The notes under the pieces: model-generated
What the model was told of the DNA's origin: nothing
The model's database searches: none
Seen by the model: only the letters and a program-made list of their open reading frames with translations
Shown: piece after piece, positions 1-6,408 of the stretch
Layout of the letters: the number at the start of each line of letters is the position of its first letter
Numbering within the stretch: the stretch's first letter is position 1
Assembly (NCBI GenBank): GCA_938009055.1
Contig: CALLIO010000238.1
Coordinates: forward strand, 1 to 9,786
Reading direction: 5' to 3'
DNA from: an uncultured Altererythrobacter sp.
Lineage (GTDB): Bacteria; Pseudomonadota; Alphaproteobacteria; Sphingomonadales; Sphingomonadaceae
Length of the DNA: 9,786 nt
Position numbers and translations under genes: made by a program

Positions 1-1361
1 TTGAGCGCATATCCGCCGTTTTCGACAAAGCCGATAACCCGAGCGAAAACCTCGGCATCGACCCAATTGTAGCTGAGCGAAGAGCGCACTTCGGCAAGCA
101 AATCCTCCTCTGCAAATGGCCCTGCGCATGCCCGCGCCATCACATGCTGGGCGAGCACGTCCAGCCCGCCGGGGCGGAAATCCTCGCCATCGCGCTGCCC
201 CTCGTCCACGGCATCCTTTGCAGCCGTAGCCTCGAGAAATTCGAAGCGGTTGCCTGGCACCAAAATGGCGCGGCTCGACACATCCAAGCGGTGCCCCGCG
301 CGCCCGATGCGCTGGAGCAGGCGCGATGAACCCTTGGGCGCGCCCATCTGGACCACGCAATCAATATCGCCCCAATCGACCCCCAGATCGAGCGAGCTCG
401 TGCAGACTAGACCGCGAAGGTTCCCGCGCGCCATCGCTTCCTCAACCTTGCGCCGCGCTTCTTTCGACAGGCTCCCGTGGTGGATGCCAATAGGCAGATT
501 ATCCTCGTTTACTTCCCACAGAAGCTGGAAAATGAACTCGGCCAGAAAACGCGTATTGGTGAAGACAAGCGTGGTTTGATTGCTTGTGATTTGCTCCATC
601 AGCTGGGGGATCGCCCAGCGTCCGGCATGCCCGCCCCATGGCACGCGCTCTTCCTTGGGCAGCAGAATATCAAGCTGCGGATCAGCGCCTTCCTCGCCCT
701 CAACCAGCGTCACCCCATCCATATCGCCATCAGGCGCAAGCCATTCCAAAAACGCTTGCGGCTGCGCCACGGTTGCGGACAGCGCCGCGCGCTGCATTTG
801 CGGCGCTATCGCTTGCAATCGCGATAGGGCGAGCGCCAGCAGATCGCCGCGTTTGCCAGTGGCGAAGGCATGCACTTCATCGACCACAACGCGCTTCAGA
901 TCTTTGAACAGCTCAAGACTGTCGGGATAGGACAGCAGCAGCGACAAGCTTTCCGGCGTAGTCAGCAAAATGTGCGGTGGGCGAGCGCGCTGGCGCTTCT
1001 TGCGATCGGACGGCGTATCTCCGCTGCGCGTTTCAATCCGCACGCCCAGCCCCATCTCTTCCACCGGTGTCAGGAGATTGCGCTTCACATCATGCGCGAG
1101 CGCTTTGAGCGGCGAGATATAGAGTGTGTGCAGCGTGTCAGGCAGCGGCGCATCACCCAGCTCGCCCGGGCAGAAATCCGCCAATGTCGGCATAAAGCCC
1201 GCCAGCGTTTTGCCCGCGCCCGTGTCTGCGACCAGCAGCGCGTGCTTACCCCCACGCGCGGCGGCCAGCATATCGGATTGATGGCTGCGGATGCGCCAAT
1301 CGCGCGATGCGAACCAGCGCCCTATTTCAGGAGGGATGTGAGTAGGTGCAGCCTTGGCCAC
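1..1361 (-). CDS. Lhr-type ligase-associated DEXH-box helicase, N-terminal part (gene runs off the window)
   Basis: Superfamily 2 ATP-dependent helicase, probably acting in DNA repair. Reading the minus strand from a GTG at 1361 gives 453 uninterrupted codons to the window edge. Visible motifs are a Q-motif-like HQ at residues 27-28, Walker A TGAGKT at 47-52, motif Ia SPLKALAHD at 83-91, TTPESL at 134-139, the DEVH box at 161-164, SAT at 195-197, HHGSLS at 294-299, TSSLDLGVDWG at 321-331 and motif VI QRIGRAGHR at 350-358. DEVH together with HHGSLS and QRIGRAGH is typical of Lhr helicases. The compact N-terminus fits the roughly 800-residue form that in many bacteria sits beside an ATP-dependent DNA ligase, an exonuclease and a metallophosphoesterase; those neighbours would lie beyond base 1 and are not seen. 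The GTG is chosen because an in-frame TAA (1371-1373, the stop of the upstream gene) lies only 9 bases before it. The ribosome site is weak, so translation may be coupled to that gene. Confidence 0.93.
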   Translation of the reverse strand, partial: MAKAAPTHIPPEIGRWFASRDWRIRSHQSDMLAAARGGKHALLVADTGAGKTLAGFMPTLADFCPGELGDAPLPDTLHTLYISPLKALAHDVKRNLLTPVEEMGLGVRIETRSGDTPSDRKKRQRARPPHILLTTPESLSLLLSYPDSLELFKDLKRVVVDEVHAFATGKRGDLLALALSRLQAIAPQMQRAALSATVAQPQAFLEWLAPDGDMDGVTLVEGEEGADPQLDILLPKEERVPWGGHAGRWAIPQLMEQITSNQTTLVFTNTRFLAEFIFQLLWEVNEDNLPIGIHHGSLSKEARRKVEEAMARGNLRGLVCTSSLDLGVDWGDIDCVVQMGAPKGSSRLLQRIGRAGHRLDVSSRAILVPGNRFEFLEATAAKDAVDEGQRDGEDFRPGGLDVLAQHVMARACAGPFAEEDLLAEVRSSLSYNWVDAEVFARVIGFVENGGYAL

Positions 1362-1370
1362 TCTCGTCAG

Positions 1371-2267
1371 TTACTCAACAGCGGCTTCCGCTGCCTCTTC
1401 CGCAGCTGCTTCAGCTGCATCCATGACCTCCATCGAAGTCATTGCGCTGAATTCAATATCATCAACGCTCATGCCCGTGACCTCAGAGACAAAGGCTTTT
1501 TCGTCAGAGGAGAGCTGGTCAAAAGTGCGCGCTGGCCCCAAATCTGCTGTCGCCTCGGCCATGCGAGTCTCGATGCTGGCCATCGCTCCCATCAGCTGCG
1601 GCAAGGACTCCATCGTCGCCCCCATAATGCGCGGGTCAGCGGCCATGGTGAAACTCTTGCGAGCAAAATTTGCGCCGGTCTCGGTCGAGAAGAACGCGTC
1701 AATCTCGCCCAGTTCATTATCGCTAAAGTTGATCGCGTAGAGTTCGGACATCGCCCGTTTCATCGGCGGTTCCATAACGGTCATAATCTCTCCCATGACC
1801 TTGGGCATCAATTCCGCTTCGCGGGCCTGCCGCGCTTTCCAACTGGGGTCGAACACTTCTAGCAATTGGGCCGCATCATCCTCGCCAACATTGCTAAGCT
1901 CAAACGCCGTTATTCCCAATCGTTCGGCGAGCTTTTGCTTTGGTCCCGCGTCGCCAGCCATTTCCATGATCGGGCCGAGCGTTCCGCCCATCATATTGTC
2001 CATCATCTCTGCCATGCTTCCGGCAGGGATCATCTTGTCGACGATCGAGGTTGCCAGTGGAAGCCGCGCATTCTGGCCATCAGTGAGCGGCTCAACCGCG
2101 AACATTTCGCCCAATGCTCCGAACATTTCGGCGAGAACATCTTCACCCATATCGCCATCTGCGATAGCCGCAGTTTCCTCCGTCTCCGCATCCTGAGCCA
2201 GTGCGGCAACAGGAGAGAGCGCAAGCGTGAGGGCAGCGGTGGTTGAAAAGAACGAGCGGCAGATCAT
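1371..2267 (-). CDS. Secreted DUF2059-like protein of unknown function
   Basis: A 298-residue exported protein. The N-terminus is a clear Sec signal peptide: a short basic start, a hydrophobic stretch at about residues 6-23 and a probable signal peptidase I cut after ALA (residues 22-24, before QDAE). The mature protein is acidic and methionine-rich, so it should be periplasmic. The segment at about 182-205, with LGEIDAFFSTETG followed by NFARK, resembles the DUF2059 pattern (a helix with a 'FF/FY..P.G' turn); this assignment is by eye and moderate. The last 15 residues are almost only Ala and Glu. The frame is open further upstream (to 2330), but the ATG at 2267 is preferred because it begins the signal peptide and has an AGAGGA ribosome site 7 bases before it. 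It lies 34 bases after pgmG and 9 bases before the helicase, probably in one transcript. The function of the family is not established. Confidence 0.85.
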   Translation of the reverse strand: MICRSFFSTTAALTLALSPVAALAQDAETEETAAIADGDMGEDVLAEMFGALGEMFAVEPLTDGQNARLPLATSIVDKMIPAGSMAEMMDNMMGGTLGPIMEMAGDAGPKQKLAERLGITAFELSNVGEDDAAQLLEVFDPSWKARQAREAELMPKVMGEIMTVMEPPMKRAMSELYAINFSDNELGEIDAFFSTETGANFARKSFTMAADPRIMGATMESLPQLMGAMASIETRMAEATADLGPARTFDQLSSDEKAFVSEVTGMSVDDIEFSAMTSMEVMDAAEAAAEEAAEAAVE

Positions 2268-2274
2268 GGGCAAT

Positions 2275-2280
2275 TCCTCT
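2275..2280 (-). promoter_or_regulatory. Ribosome binding site fixing the start of the DUF2059-like gene
   Basis: On the minus strand AGAGGA stands 7 bases before the ATG at 2267. It supports this internal ATG over the longer frame, which would place 21 polar residues in front of the signal peptide. Confidence 0.7.
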
Positions 2281-2301
2281 TCCGAAGTGGGTCGCGCAGA
2301 C

Positions 2302-3756
2302 TTAATGCCCGACAGATTCCCCGCGCTCAAGGCCTGAAAGCGCTAGCTGCTCATCAATCAGGGCGAGCAAGCGGTCGAGACCTTCTTGCGTATCGCTTTC
2401 CGCACGTGCAACCAGCACATCTTGCGTGTTCGAAGCGCGCAGCAGCCACCAGCCATCCGGCGTCGTCACGCGCACACCATCGGTGGCATTCACTTCATAC
2501 TCGCTGCCCGCCAGCCGCTCAGAAACCTCATCAATCGCGGCGAATTTGCGAGACTCATCCACTTGGAAGCGCATTTCGGGCGTGTTGAGCATATCGGGCA
2601 TTGCGCTGCGCAATTCGGTCACGCTTTTGCCGAGTCGCGCCGAAGCGGCCAGCAAGCGAACGCCAGCGTAAAGAGCGTCATCAAATCCGTAATATGTGTC
2701 GGCAAAGAAAACGTGGCCGCTCATTTCGCCCGCCAATGGAGAGCCTGTTTCCTTCATTTTGGACTTAATCAGGCTATGTCCGGTCTTCCACATCAACGGC
2801 TGGCCGCCATGGGCTGCGACATGGTCGAACAGAGCGCGGCTGGCCTTAACATCGGCAATGATTGTAGGGGGTTGCGCGCCTTCGGGCAGGCGCTTGAGCA
2901 AGTCTTCGGCATAGATCATCAAAAGCTGATCGCCCCAAATGACCCGCCCCTTGCCGTCAATCGCTCCGATCCGGTCGCCATCCCCGTCGAAAGCAACTCC
3001 AAAATCGAGGTTCTTCGCAGCGACAAGCTCGCGCAAGTCTTCCAGATTGGCTTCCACAGTCGGATCAGGATGGTGGTTAGGAAAATGCCCGTCAACTTCA
3101 GTGAACAGAACATGGTGCTCCCCCGGGAGCCGCGAGACCAGAGCTTCCAAAGCCGGTCCCGCGGCTCCGTTTCCAGCGTCCCAGCCGACTTTAAGCCCGT
3201 CGAGCAATCCGGTCTCGATACCGTCGATACCAGCGAGCATGCGGTCGACATACTCGCTGAGGATCTCGCGCGATTCTTCGCCGCCAATCCCGCCATTACT
3301 GCCGCCTTCTCCGGCCGCATCAATCCAGTCTCCGGCCGCAGCCATTTGGCCGAGCCGCTGGATATCTTCCCCGAAGAACGGACGCCCCTGAAATACCATT
3401 TTGAAGCCATTATAATTGGCGGGATTGTGGCTGCCGGTTATCTGAATGCCGCCATCCACCTCTTCGCTTGACGCTTCGGCGTAATAAAGCATCGGGGTCG
3501 CCCCCAGCCCGATCCGCACCACGTCGCAACCGCTTAAATTCAGTCCCTCGATCAAAGCTTCTTCAAGCATGGGCGAGCTGACCCGGCCATCATAGCCAAC
3601 GGCAACTTTGGGCTTTTCATTCTGGCCAACTGCCCGCTTGAGCAAGGTCGCAAATCCGCGCCCAATCGCGCGCGCATCATCCTCGCTCAAAGTCTCGCCG
3701 ATAATGCCGCGAATGTCATACTCACGCAAAACGGTGGAGTGGAATTGATGTGTCAT
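2302..3756 (-). CDS. pgmG: Phosphoglucomutase/phosphomannomutase (PgmG type)
   Basis: Alpha-D-phosphohexomutase converting glucose- or mannose-6-phosphate to the 1-phosphate, supplying sugar nucleotides for envelope and exopolysaccharide synthesis in the cytoplasm. All four family signatures are present: the phosphoserine loop TGSHNPANYNG at 107-117 (catalytic Ser109), the metal loop DGDGDR at 257-262, the sugar-specificity loop GEMSGH at 343-348 and the phosphate-binding RASNTQ at 440-445. The N-terminal LREYDIRGI and the 484-residue length match the bacterial PMM/PGM group; PgmG is the sphingomonad name. A glycine-rich stretch at 149-161 is a probable surface loop. The ATG at 3756 is preferred because it starts the conserved N-terminus and has AGGA 10 bases upstream; a GTG at 3789 would add 11 residues. 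The 157 bases before the gene leave room for its own promoter, but I could not identify one. The glucose versus mannose preference cannot be read from the sequence. Confidence 0.95.
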   Translation of the reverse strand: MTHQFHSTVLREYDIRGIIGETLSEDDARAIGRGFATLLKRAVGQNEKPKVAVGYDGRVSSPMLEEALIEGLNLSGCDVVRIGLGATPMLYYAEASSEEVDGGIQITGSHNPANYNGFKMVFQGRPFFGEDIQRLGQMAAAGDWIDAAGEGGSNGGIGGEESREILSEYVDRMLAGIDGIETGLLDGLKVGWDAGNGAAGPALEALVSRLPGEHHVLFTEVDGHFPNHHPDPTVEANLEDLRELVAAKNLDFGVAFDGDGDRIGAIDGKGRVIWGDQLLMIYAEDLLKRLPEGAQPPTIIADVKASRALFDHVAAHGGQPLMWKTGHSLIKSKMKETGSPLAGEMSGHVFFADTYYGFDDALYAGVRLLAASARLGKSVTELRSAMPDMLNTPEMRFQVDESRKFAAIDEVSERLAGSEYEVNATDGVRVTTPDGWWLLRASNTQDVLVARAESDTQEGLDRLLALIDEQLALSGLERGESVGH

Positions 3757-3913
3757 GCGAGAGGATTCCTTCAATAACGCGTGCCGCACATTCTTTGGCG
3801 GCGCAAATTTACCATAGCCTTAATCTATGAAGGTTCGTCTATCTACCGGCTCAATCAAAACTCTTACAAAGCGCGCGCTATTGCCCGACGCGTTTCGATC
3901 TTTCGACCAGCCA

Positions 3914-4213
3914 CTAACGATCTTCGGGCGAATGGTCAGGCAATTCATCCAGCAGCAGATCGCGCGCGGCATTGGCCTCGTGCACTTGCTCATTGGAACC
4001 ACCCTTGTCTGGATGGACCAGTGCGAGCAGCTTCTTATGCGCAGCAATGATCGCGTCATGGTCCGCATTCGCTTCAACCGCGAGCAATTTGCGTGCGCGA
4101 AACACCGCCTGATCACGCGTATTGGGCCCGCGCAAATAATCCCACGGCCATTTGCCAAAGATAAGCTTGCATCCGATGCAGACAATCGCAGCCAGGATTA
4201 GCATTCGGATCAT
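3914..4213 (-). CDS. Small membrane-anchored J-domain protein
   Basis: A 99-residue protein with one N-terminal transmembrane segment (about residues 4-20) followed by a short J domain. The hallmark HPD tripeptide is at 67-69, within HPDKGGS (67-73), flanked by a basic helix II (AAHKKLLALV) and a helix III (EANAARDLL). J domains stimulate the ATPase of DnaK/Hsp70. There is no zinc-finger or C-terminal substrate domain, so this is not DnaJ itself. The layout, a membrane anchor then a bare J domain, resembles mitochondrial Tim14/Pam18, and similar short proteins are common in alphaproteobacteria. The client is unknown; the position suggests that the J domain faces the cytoplasm. The ATG at 4213 has TAGGAG 9 bases upstream, overlapping the mipZ stop; a second ATG three codons later is a less likely start. 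It is 12 bases after mipZ and very probably co-transcribed with it. Confidence 0.88.
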   Translation of the reverse strand: MIRMLILAAIVCIGCKLIFGKWPWDYLRGPNTRDQAVFRARKLLAVEANADHDAIIAAHKKLLALVHPDKGGSNEQVHEANAARDLLLDELPDHSPEDR

Positions 4214-4222
4214 TGACTTGGG

Positions 4223-4228
4223 CTCCTA
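4223..4228 (-). promoter_or_regulatory. Ribosome binding site overlapping the mipZ stop codon
   Basis: The minus strand reads TAGGAG: the TAG ends mipZ and the AGGAG serves the J-domain gene 9 bases on. This arrangement suggests coupled translation of the two genes. Confidence 0.65.
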
Positions 4229-5029
4229 CAGCTTTTTGGCTCTTGCAGAGACCTTGGGCAGCTTGAGCGATTTTATCAGACCGCGCAATTCCTGGCGCGC
4301 AACCAGATGGCTTGTCCCCAGCTCACCCAGATGCCCCTTGTCGAGCAAGGTCAGGCCGGAAGGGAACAGCTCGCGATAAATCACCCTTTCCGACAATCCG
4401 TTGAGAACCCGAAAGCCGACTCGCTTTGACAATTCATTCAACGCGCCTTCGATCCGCGCCATATTGCGCGCTTCGATATGCGAAGTGCGATTGCGCACCA
4501 CGGCCCAATCCATCTCTGGGCGCGCATTTTGCAAGGTTGCGCGGCTGCGCTTTAGCCTCGCTTGCCAGATCATCTCGGCAAAGAAGGACAGCTTCTTCAC
4601 CTTGAACGTCTCTGGATCCACTTGTCCGATAAGGTCGAAATCGACAAAGCTGTCGTTCATCGGCGTCACCAACGTATCGGCATTTTCAGCCGCCACGCGC
4701 GCGATCGGATCATCGCGCCCCGGATTGTCGACGATAAGGAAGTCGGCTTCTTTCTCTAGCCGCTCGAGCGCAATCAGAAGCGCTGAATCGCTGCGCCCCT
4801 TGAAAACGGTGCAAGCAGGCGTGGGCAATTCGATCCCGCGCCGCTCGCAGGTTTCGCGCCGGTTCTCTAGATAGCGGTCCATGCTGCGCTGGCGCGGATC
4901 AAGGTCAAGCGCGATAACTTTCGCGCCGAGATAGGACAACGCAACCGCGACATGCACTGCCGTGGTCGATTTGCCCGTGCCCCCTTTTTCATTGGCAAAG
5001 ACGATCCTATGCGCCCTTTGCTCATCCAT
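4226..5029 (-). CDS. mipZ: MipZ, division-plane positioning ParA-like ATPase
   Basis: P-loop ATPase of the ParA/MinD superfamily, 267 residues. In Caulobacter, MipZ binds the ParB-parS complex at the poles, forms a gradient and inhibits FtsZ polymerisation, so that the ring forms at mid-cell. Here the deviant Walker A is KGGTGKST at 15-22, with signature Lys15 and Lys20. The switch region LDLDPRQRS is at 41-49 and the Walker B LIVD at 98-101. Features specific to MipZ rather than generic ParA are ENRRE (55-59) followed by IELP (66-69), VTPMNDSFVDFD (121-132), RNRTSHIEARN (179-189), ELSKRVGFRVLNGLSERVIYRE (199-220 region) and ARQELRGLIKSL near the end. The residue after Walker B Asp101 is Asn (DNPG), where DTPG is the usual form. 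The ATG at 5029 opens the first strand directly; its ribosome site is poor. Divergent from panC and followed closely by the J-domain gene. Confidence 0.95.
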   Translation of the reverse strand: MDEQRAHRIVFANEKGGTGKSTTAVHVAVALSYLGAKVIALDLDPRQRSMDRYLENRRETCERRGIELPTPACTVFKGRSDSALLIALERLEKEADFLIVDNPGRDDPIARVAAENADTLVTPMNDSFVDFDLIGQVDPETFKVKKLSFFAEMIWQARLKRSRATLQNARPEMDWAVVRNRTSHIEARNMARIEGALNELSKRVGFRVLNGLSERVIYRELFPSGLTLLDKGHLGELGTSHLVARQELRGLIKSLKLPKVSARAKKL

Positions 5030-5145
5030 GTAATTGCCCGCCCAAGCTCAACCCGTTTCTTCCCCTGCTTCACTGCATTGTCTTGCGCCGCACAAAGCGG
5101 TCAGTTTAGGGGAGTGGTGAGGTGCATATCGAAGGGGTTCATCGC
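5030..5145. promoter_or_regulatory. Divergent intergenic region between mipZ and panC
   Basis: About 116 bases separate the mipZ ATG from the preferred panC start, so promoters for both genes should lie here. I find no convincing -35/-10 pair on either strand. A small inverted repeat, CCGC-ACAAA-GCGG, is at 5088-5100. Role assigned from gene orientation only. Confidence 0.35.
5132..5137 (+). promoter_or_regulatory. Ribosome binding site for the preferred panC start
   Basis: AAGGGG lies 8 bases before the GTG at 5146. A competing site, AGGGGAG at 5108-5114, lies 7 bases before an upstream in-frame GTG at 5122. The two sites are about equally good, so the start is decided by alignment to the family rather than by the site. 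Confidence 0.4.
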
Positions 5146-6033
5146 GTGCAAACCGTTAAAACGCTCAGCATGTTAAGAAATGCAATCAAGTCCCTAAGAG
5201 AGACAGGCCTGAGTGAGGCAAGTGCCACGATTGGCTTGGTGCCGACGATGGGCGCTTTGCACGAAGGGCATCTGACCTTGATGCGCGAAGCAGCCAAGCA
5301 ATGCGACCATGTCGTCGCGTCGATCTTCGTCAATCCCACGCAATTTGGCGAGGGCGAGGATCTCGATGCCTATCCGCGTCAATTGGCGCAGGATTCGGCG
5401 ATGCTGGAAGCAGAGGGCGTGGCGGTATTGTGGGCACCAAGCGTTGAGGAAATGTATCCGGAAGGCTTCGCCTCGAGCATTTCAGTGAGCGGGGTCAGCG
5501 CGAACTTTTGCGGTGCAGATCGCCCCGGCCATTTCGACGGTGTGGCATCCGTTGTGTGCAAGCTGTTCAATCAAGTCACGCCCGACAAGGCGTTTTTCGG
5601 TGAGAAAGACTGGCAGCAACTCGCCGTCATTCGCACAATGGCGCGCGACCTTGACCTTACTCGCCCGCATGTCAGCGGCATTGTCGGCGTGCCGACTGTG
5701 CGCGAGGACGATGGTTTGGCGATGTCGAGCCGCAATCGCTATCTGTCCGCTGAGCAGCGCGAACAAGCCGCCGCCCTGCCGCGCGCGATGAAAGCAGCGA
5801 TTGCTTCAATCGAAAGCGGCGCGAATGTTGCAGCCTCGACCAGCGATCTTGAGAAGGCACTGCTTTCCGCCGGATTTGACAGTATCGACTATGCTGCGCT
5901 CGCCGATCCCATGTCCTTGCAACTGCTTGACAAATTGAGAGAAAGCGACGCGCGCCTATTGGTCGCAGCGCGCATTGGCGGCACGCGGCTGATCGACAAT
6001 ATGCCTGTCAGCGCTAGGGGCGAGAAGCGGTAG
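5146..6033 (+). CDS. panC: Pantothenate synthetase (pantoate-beta-alanine ligase)
   Basis: Joins pantoate and beta-alanine using ATP, via a pantoyl-adenylate, as the last step of pantothenate (vitamin B5, coenzyme A precursor) synthesis in the cytoplasm. From the GTG at 5146 the protein has 295 residues, normal for PanC. Signatures are PTMG at 33-36 running into the HIGH-like HEGH at 39-42, FVNPTQF at 61-67, GEKDWQQ at 152-158, the KMSKS-like MSSRN at 193-197, and the C-terminal DYA.LADP motif. The preferred start makes the protein begin MQTVKTL, the usual PanC opening just before the first beta strand. The in-frame GTG at 5122 would add eight residues and has a good ribosome site, so it cannot be excluded. 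Other pan genes are not in the window. The 3' end lies in a 24-base imperfect tandem repeat that duplicates the stop codon in frame. Confidence 0.96.
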   Translation: MQTVKTLSMLRNAIKSLRETGLSEASATIGLVPTMGALHEGHLTLMREAAKQCDHVVASIFVNPTQFGEGEDLDAYPRQLAQDSAMLEAEGVAVLWAPSVEEMYPEGFASSISVSGVSANFCGADRPGHFDGVASVVCKLFNQVTPDKAFFGEKDWQQLAVIRTMARDLDLTRPHVSGIVGVPTVREDDGLAMSSRNRYLSAEQREQAAALPRAMKAAIASIESGANVAASTSDLEKALLSAGFDSIDYAALADPMSLQLLDKLRESDARLLVAARIGGTRLIDNMPVSARGEKR

Positions 6034-6060
6034 CGCGCTCAAGCAGCGAAGCGGTAGCGC
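6013..6060 (+). repeat. 24-base imperfect tandem repeat across the panC stop
   Basis: Two adjacent 24-base units (6013-6036 and 6037-6060) match at 18 of 24 positions, with 13 consecutive identical bases, GAAGCGGTAGCGC, at 6024-6036 and 6048-6060. The first contains the panC TAG stop. Because 24 is a multiple of three, the second carries another TAG in the same frame. GCGCTA and TAGCGC at 6011-6016 and 6031-6036 can also pair as a 6-base stem, but no T run follows, so I do not call a terminator. Confidence 0.7.
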
Positions 6061-6083
6061 AGTGAGAACGCACCAGACTCTGG

Positions 6084-6112
6084 TTGACGGATTAGGGGCG
6101 CTCGTGGCAGAG
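6084..6112 (+). promoter_or_regulatory. Possible promoter of tRNA-Gly
   Basis: TTGACG (6084-6089) is a good -35 box. With 17 bases of spacing the -10 would be GCAGAG (6107-6112), which is a poor match. The position, about 20 bases before the mature tRNA, is suitable. A small palindrome CCAGA-C-TCTGG (6073-6083) touches the -35. Tentative. Confidence 0.3.
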
Positions 6113-6130
6113 GCTGCGCGCGCTGGATAA

Positions 6131-6204
6131 GCGGGTATAGCATAGTGGTAATGCTCTAGCCTTCCAAGCTAGCTAGAGGGGTTCGATTCCCCTTACCCGC
6201 TCCA
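6131..6204 (+). tRNA. tRNA-Gly, anticodon UCC
   Basis: A 74-base cloverleaf with every arm intact. The acceptor stem is GCGGGTA (6131-6137) paired with TACCCGC (6194-6200). The D stem is GCAT/ATGC. The anticodon stem CTAGC/GCTAG encloses the loop CTTCCAA with anticodon TCC. The variable loop is CTAG. The T stem AGGGG/CCCCT encloses TTCGATT. The discriminator base is T (6201) and CCA is encoded at 6202-6204. It reads glycine codons GGA and GGG. It stands alone between panC and cysD. A second copy of its 3' end follows 29 bases later, so this gene could once have served as an integration site; the tRNA itself is undamaged. Confidence 0.97.
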
Positions 6205-6233
6205 GACTTCCGACAATATGACCGACATCGGCC

Positions 6234-6304
6234 CTAGAGGGGTTCGATTGTCCTCGCGCCCGATGGCGCTCGTTCAACTGGCGTTTCCCCCTTACCCGCT
6301 CCAG
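6234..6304 (+). repeat. Split duplicate of the tRNA-Gly 3' end with a 38-base insertion
   Basis: CTAGAGGGGTTCGATT at 6234-6249 repeats tRNA bases 6173-6188 exactly, and CCCCTTACCCGCTCCAG at 6288-6304 repeats 6189-6205 exactly. Together they rebuild the last 33 bases (variable loop to CCA plus one G). They are parted by 38 bases (6250-6287) placed precisely at the junction of the T loop and the 3' side of the T stem. Similarity continues a little (CTTCC after one base change). The insertion holds a perfect hairpin, GCGCC-CGAT-GGCGC (6256-6269). The anticodon, D arm and 5' acceptor strand are absent, so this is not a functional tRNA. It may be a decayed tandem tRNA or a scar of integration at the tRNA end. 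Confidence 0.85.
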
Positions 6305-6408
6305 CTTCCTCCAGCTATCATGCCGCTAAACTATTCTTTGCTTGTCCTGAGAGCGAAGAGGCTTATCGAGCACATCACTTGCAAATTTCGCACAAAGAAA
6401 ATTGGCTA
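6305..6408 (+). other. Leader region upstream of cysD
   Basis: About 100 bases, more AT-rich than the genes around it, between the tRNA-end duplicate and the cysD ATG. It should hold the promoter of the sulfate-activation genes. TTGCTT (6338-6343) with GCTTAT (6361-6366) has 17-base spacing but weak boxes. No riboswitch fold, clear operator or convincing small gene was seen. Confidence 0.3.

Noticed and set aside
870..1862. Plus-strand open frame of 330 codons
   Set aside because: It lies antisense to the helicase and the DUF2059-like gene. Its translation is rich in Arg, His and Cys, with no recognisable motif. The minus strand carries unmistakable helicase motifs, so this is a shadow.
2386..3471. 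Plus-strand open frame of 361 codons
   Set aside because: It is fully antisense to pgmG, which has all four catalytic signatures. There is no domain, signal peptide or ribosome site.
3757..3913. Possible terminator or promoter between the J-domain gene and pgmG
   Set aside because: The best inverted repeat (GCCGC and GCGGC around 10 bases, near 3783-3802) is short and has no T run. TTGATT-like -35 candidates have no -10 at the right distance.
6011..6060. Rho-independent terminator after panC
   Set aside because: A 6-base stem GCGCTA/TAGCGC exists, but it lies partly inside the coding region and no T-rich tract follows.
6338..6366. TTGCTT and GCTTAT with 17-base spacing as a cysD promoter
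   Set aside because: Both boxes are weak and such matches are common by chance; a transcript start map would be needed. Mentioned only in the leader entry.
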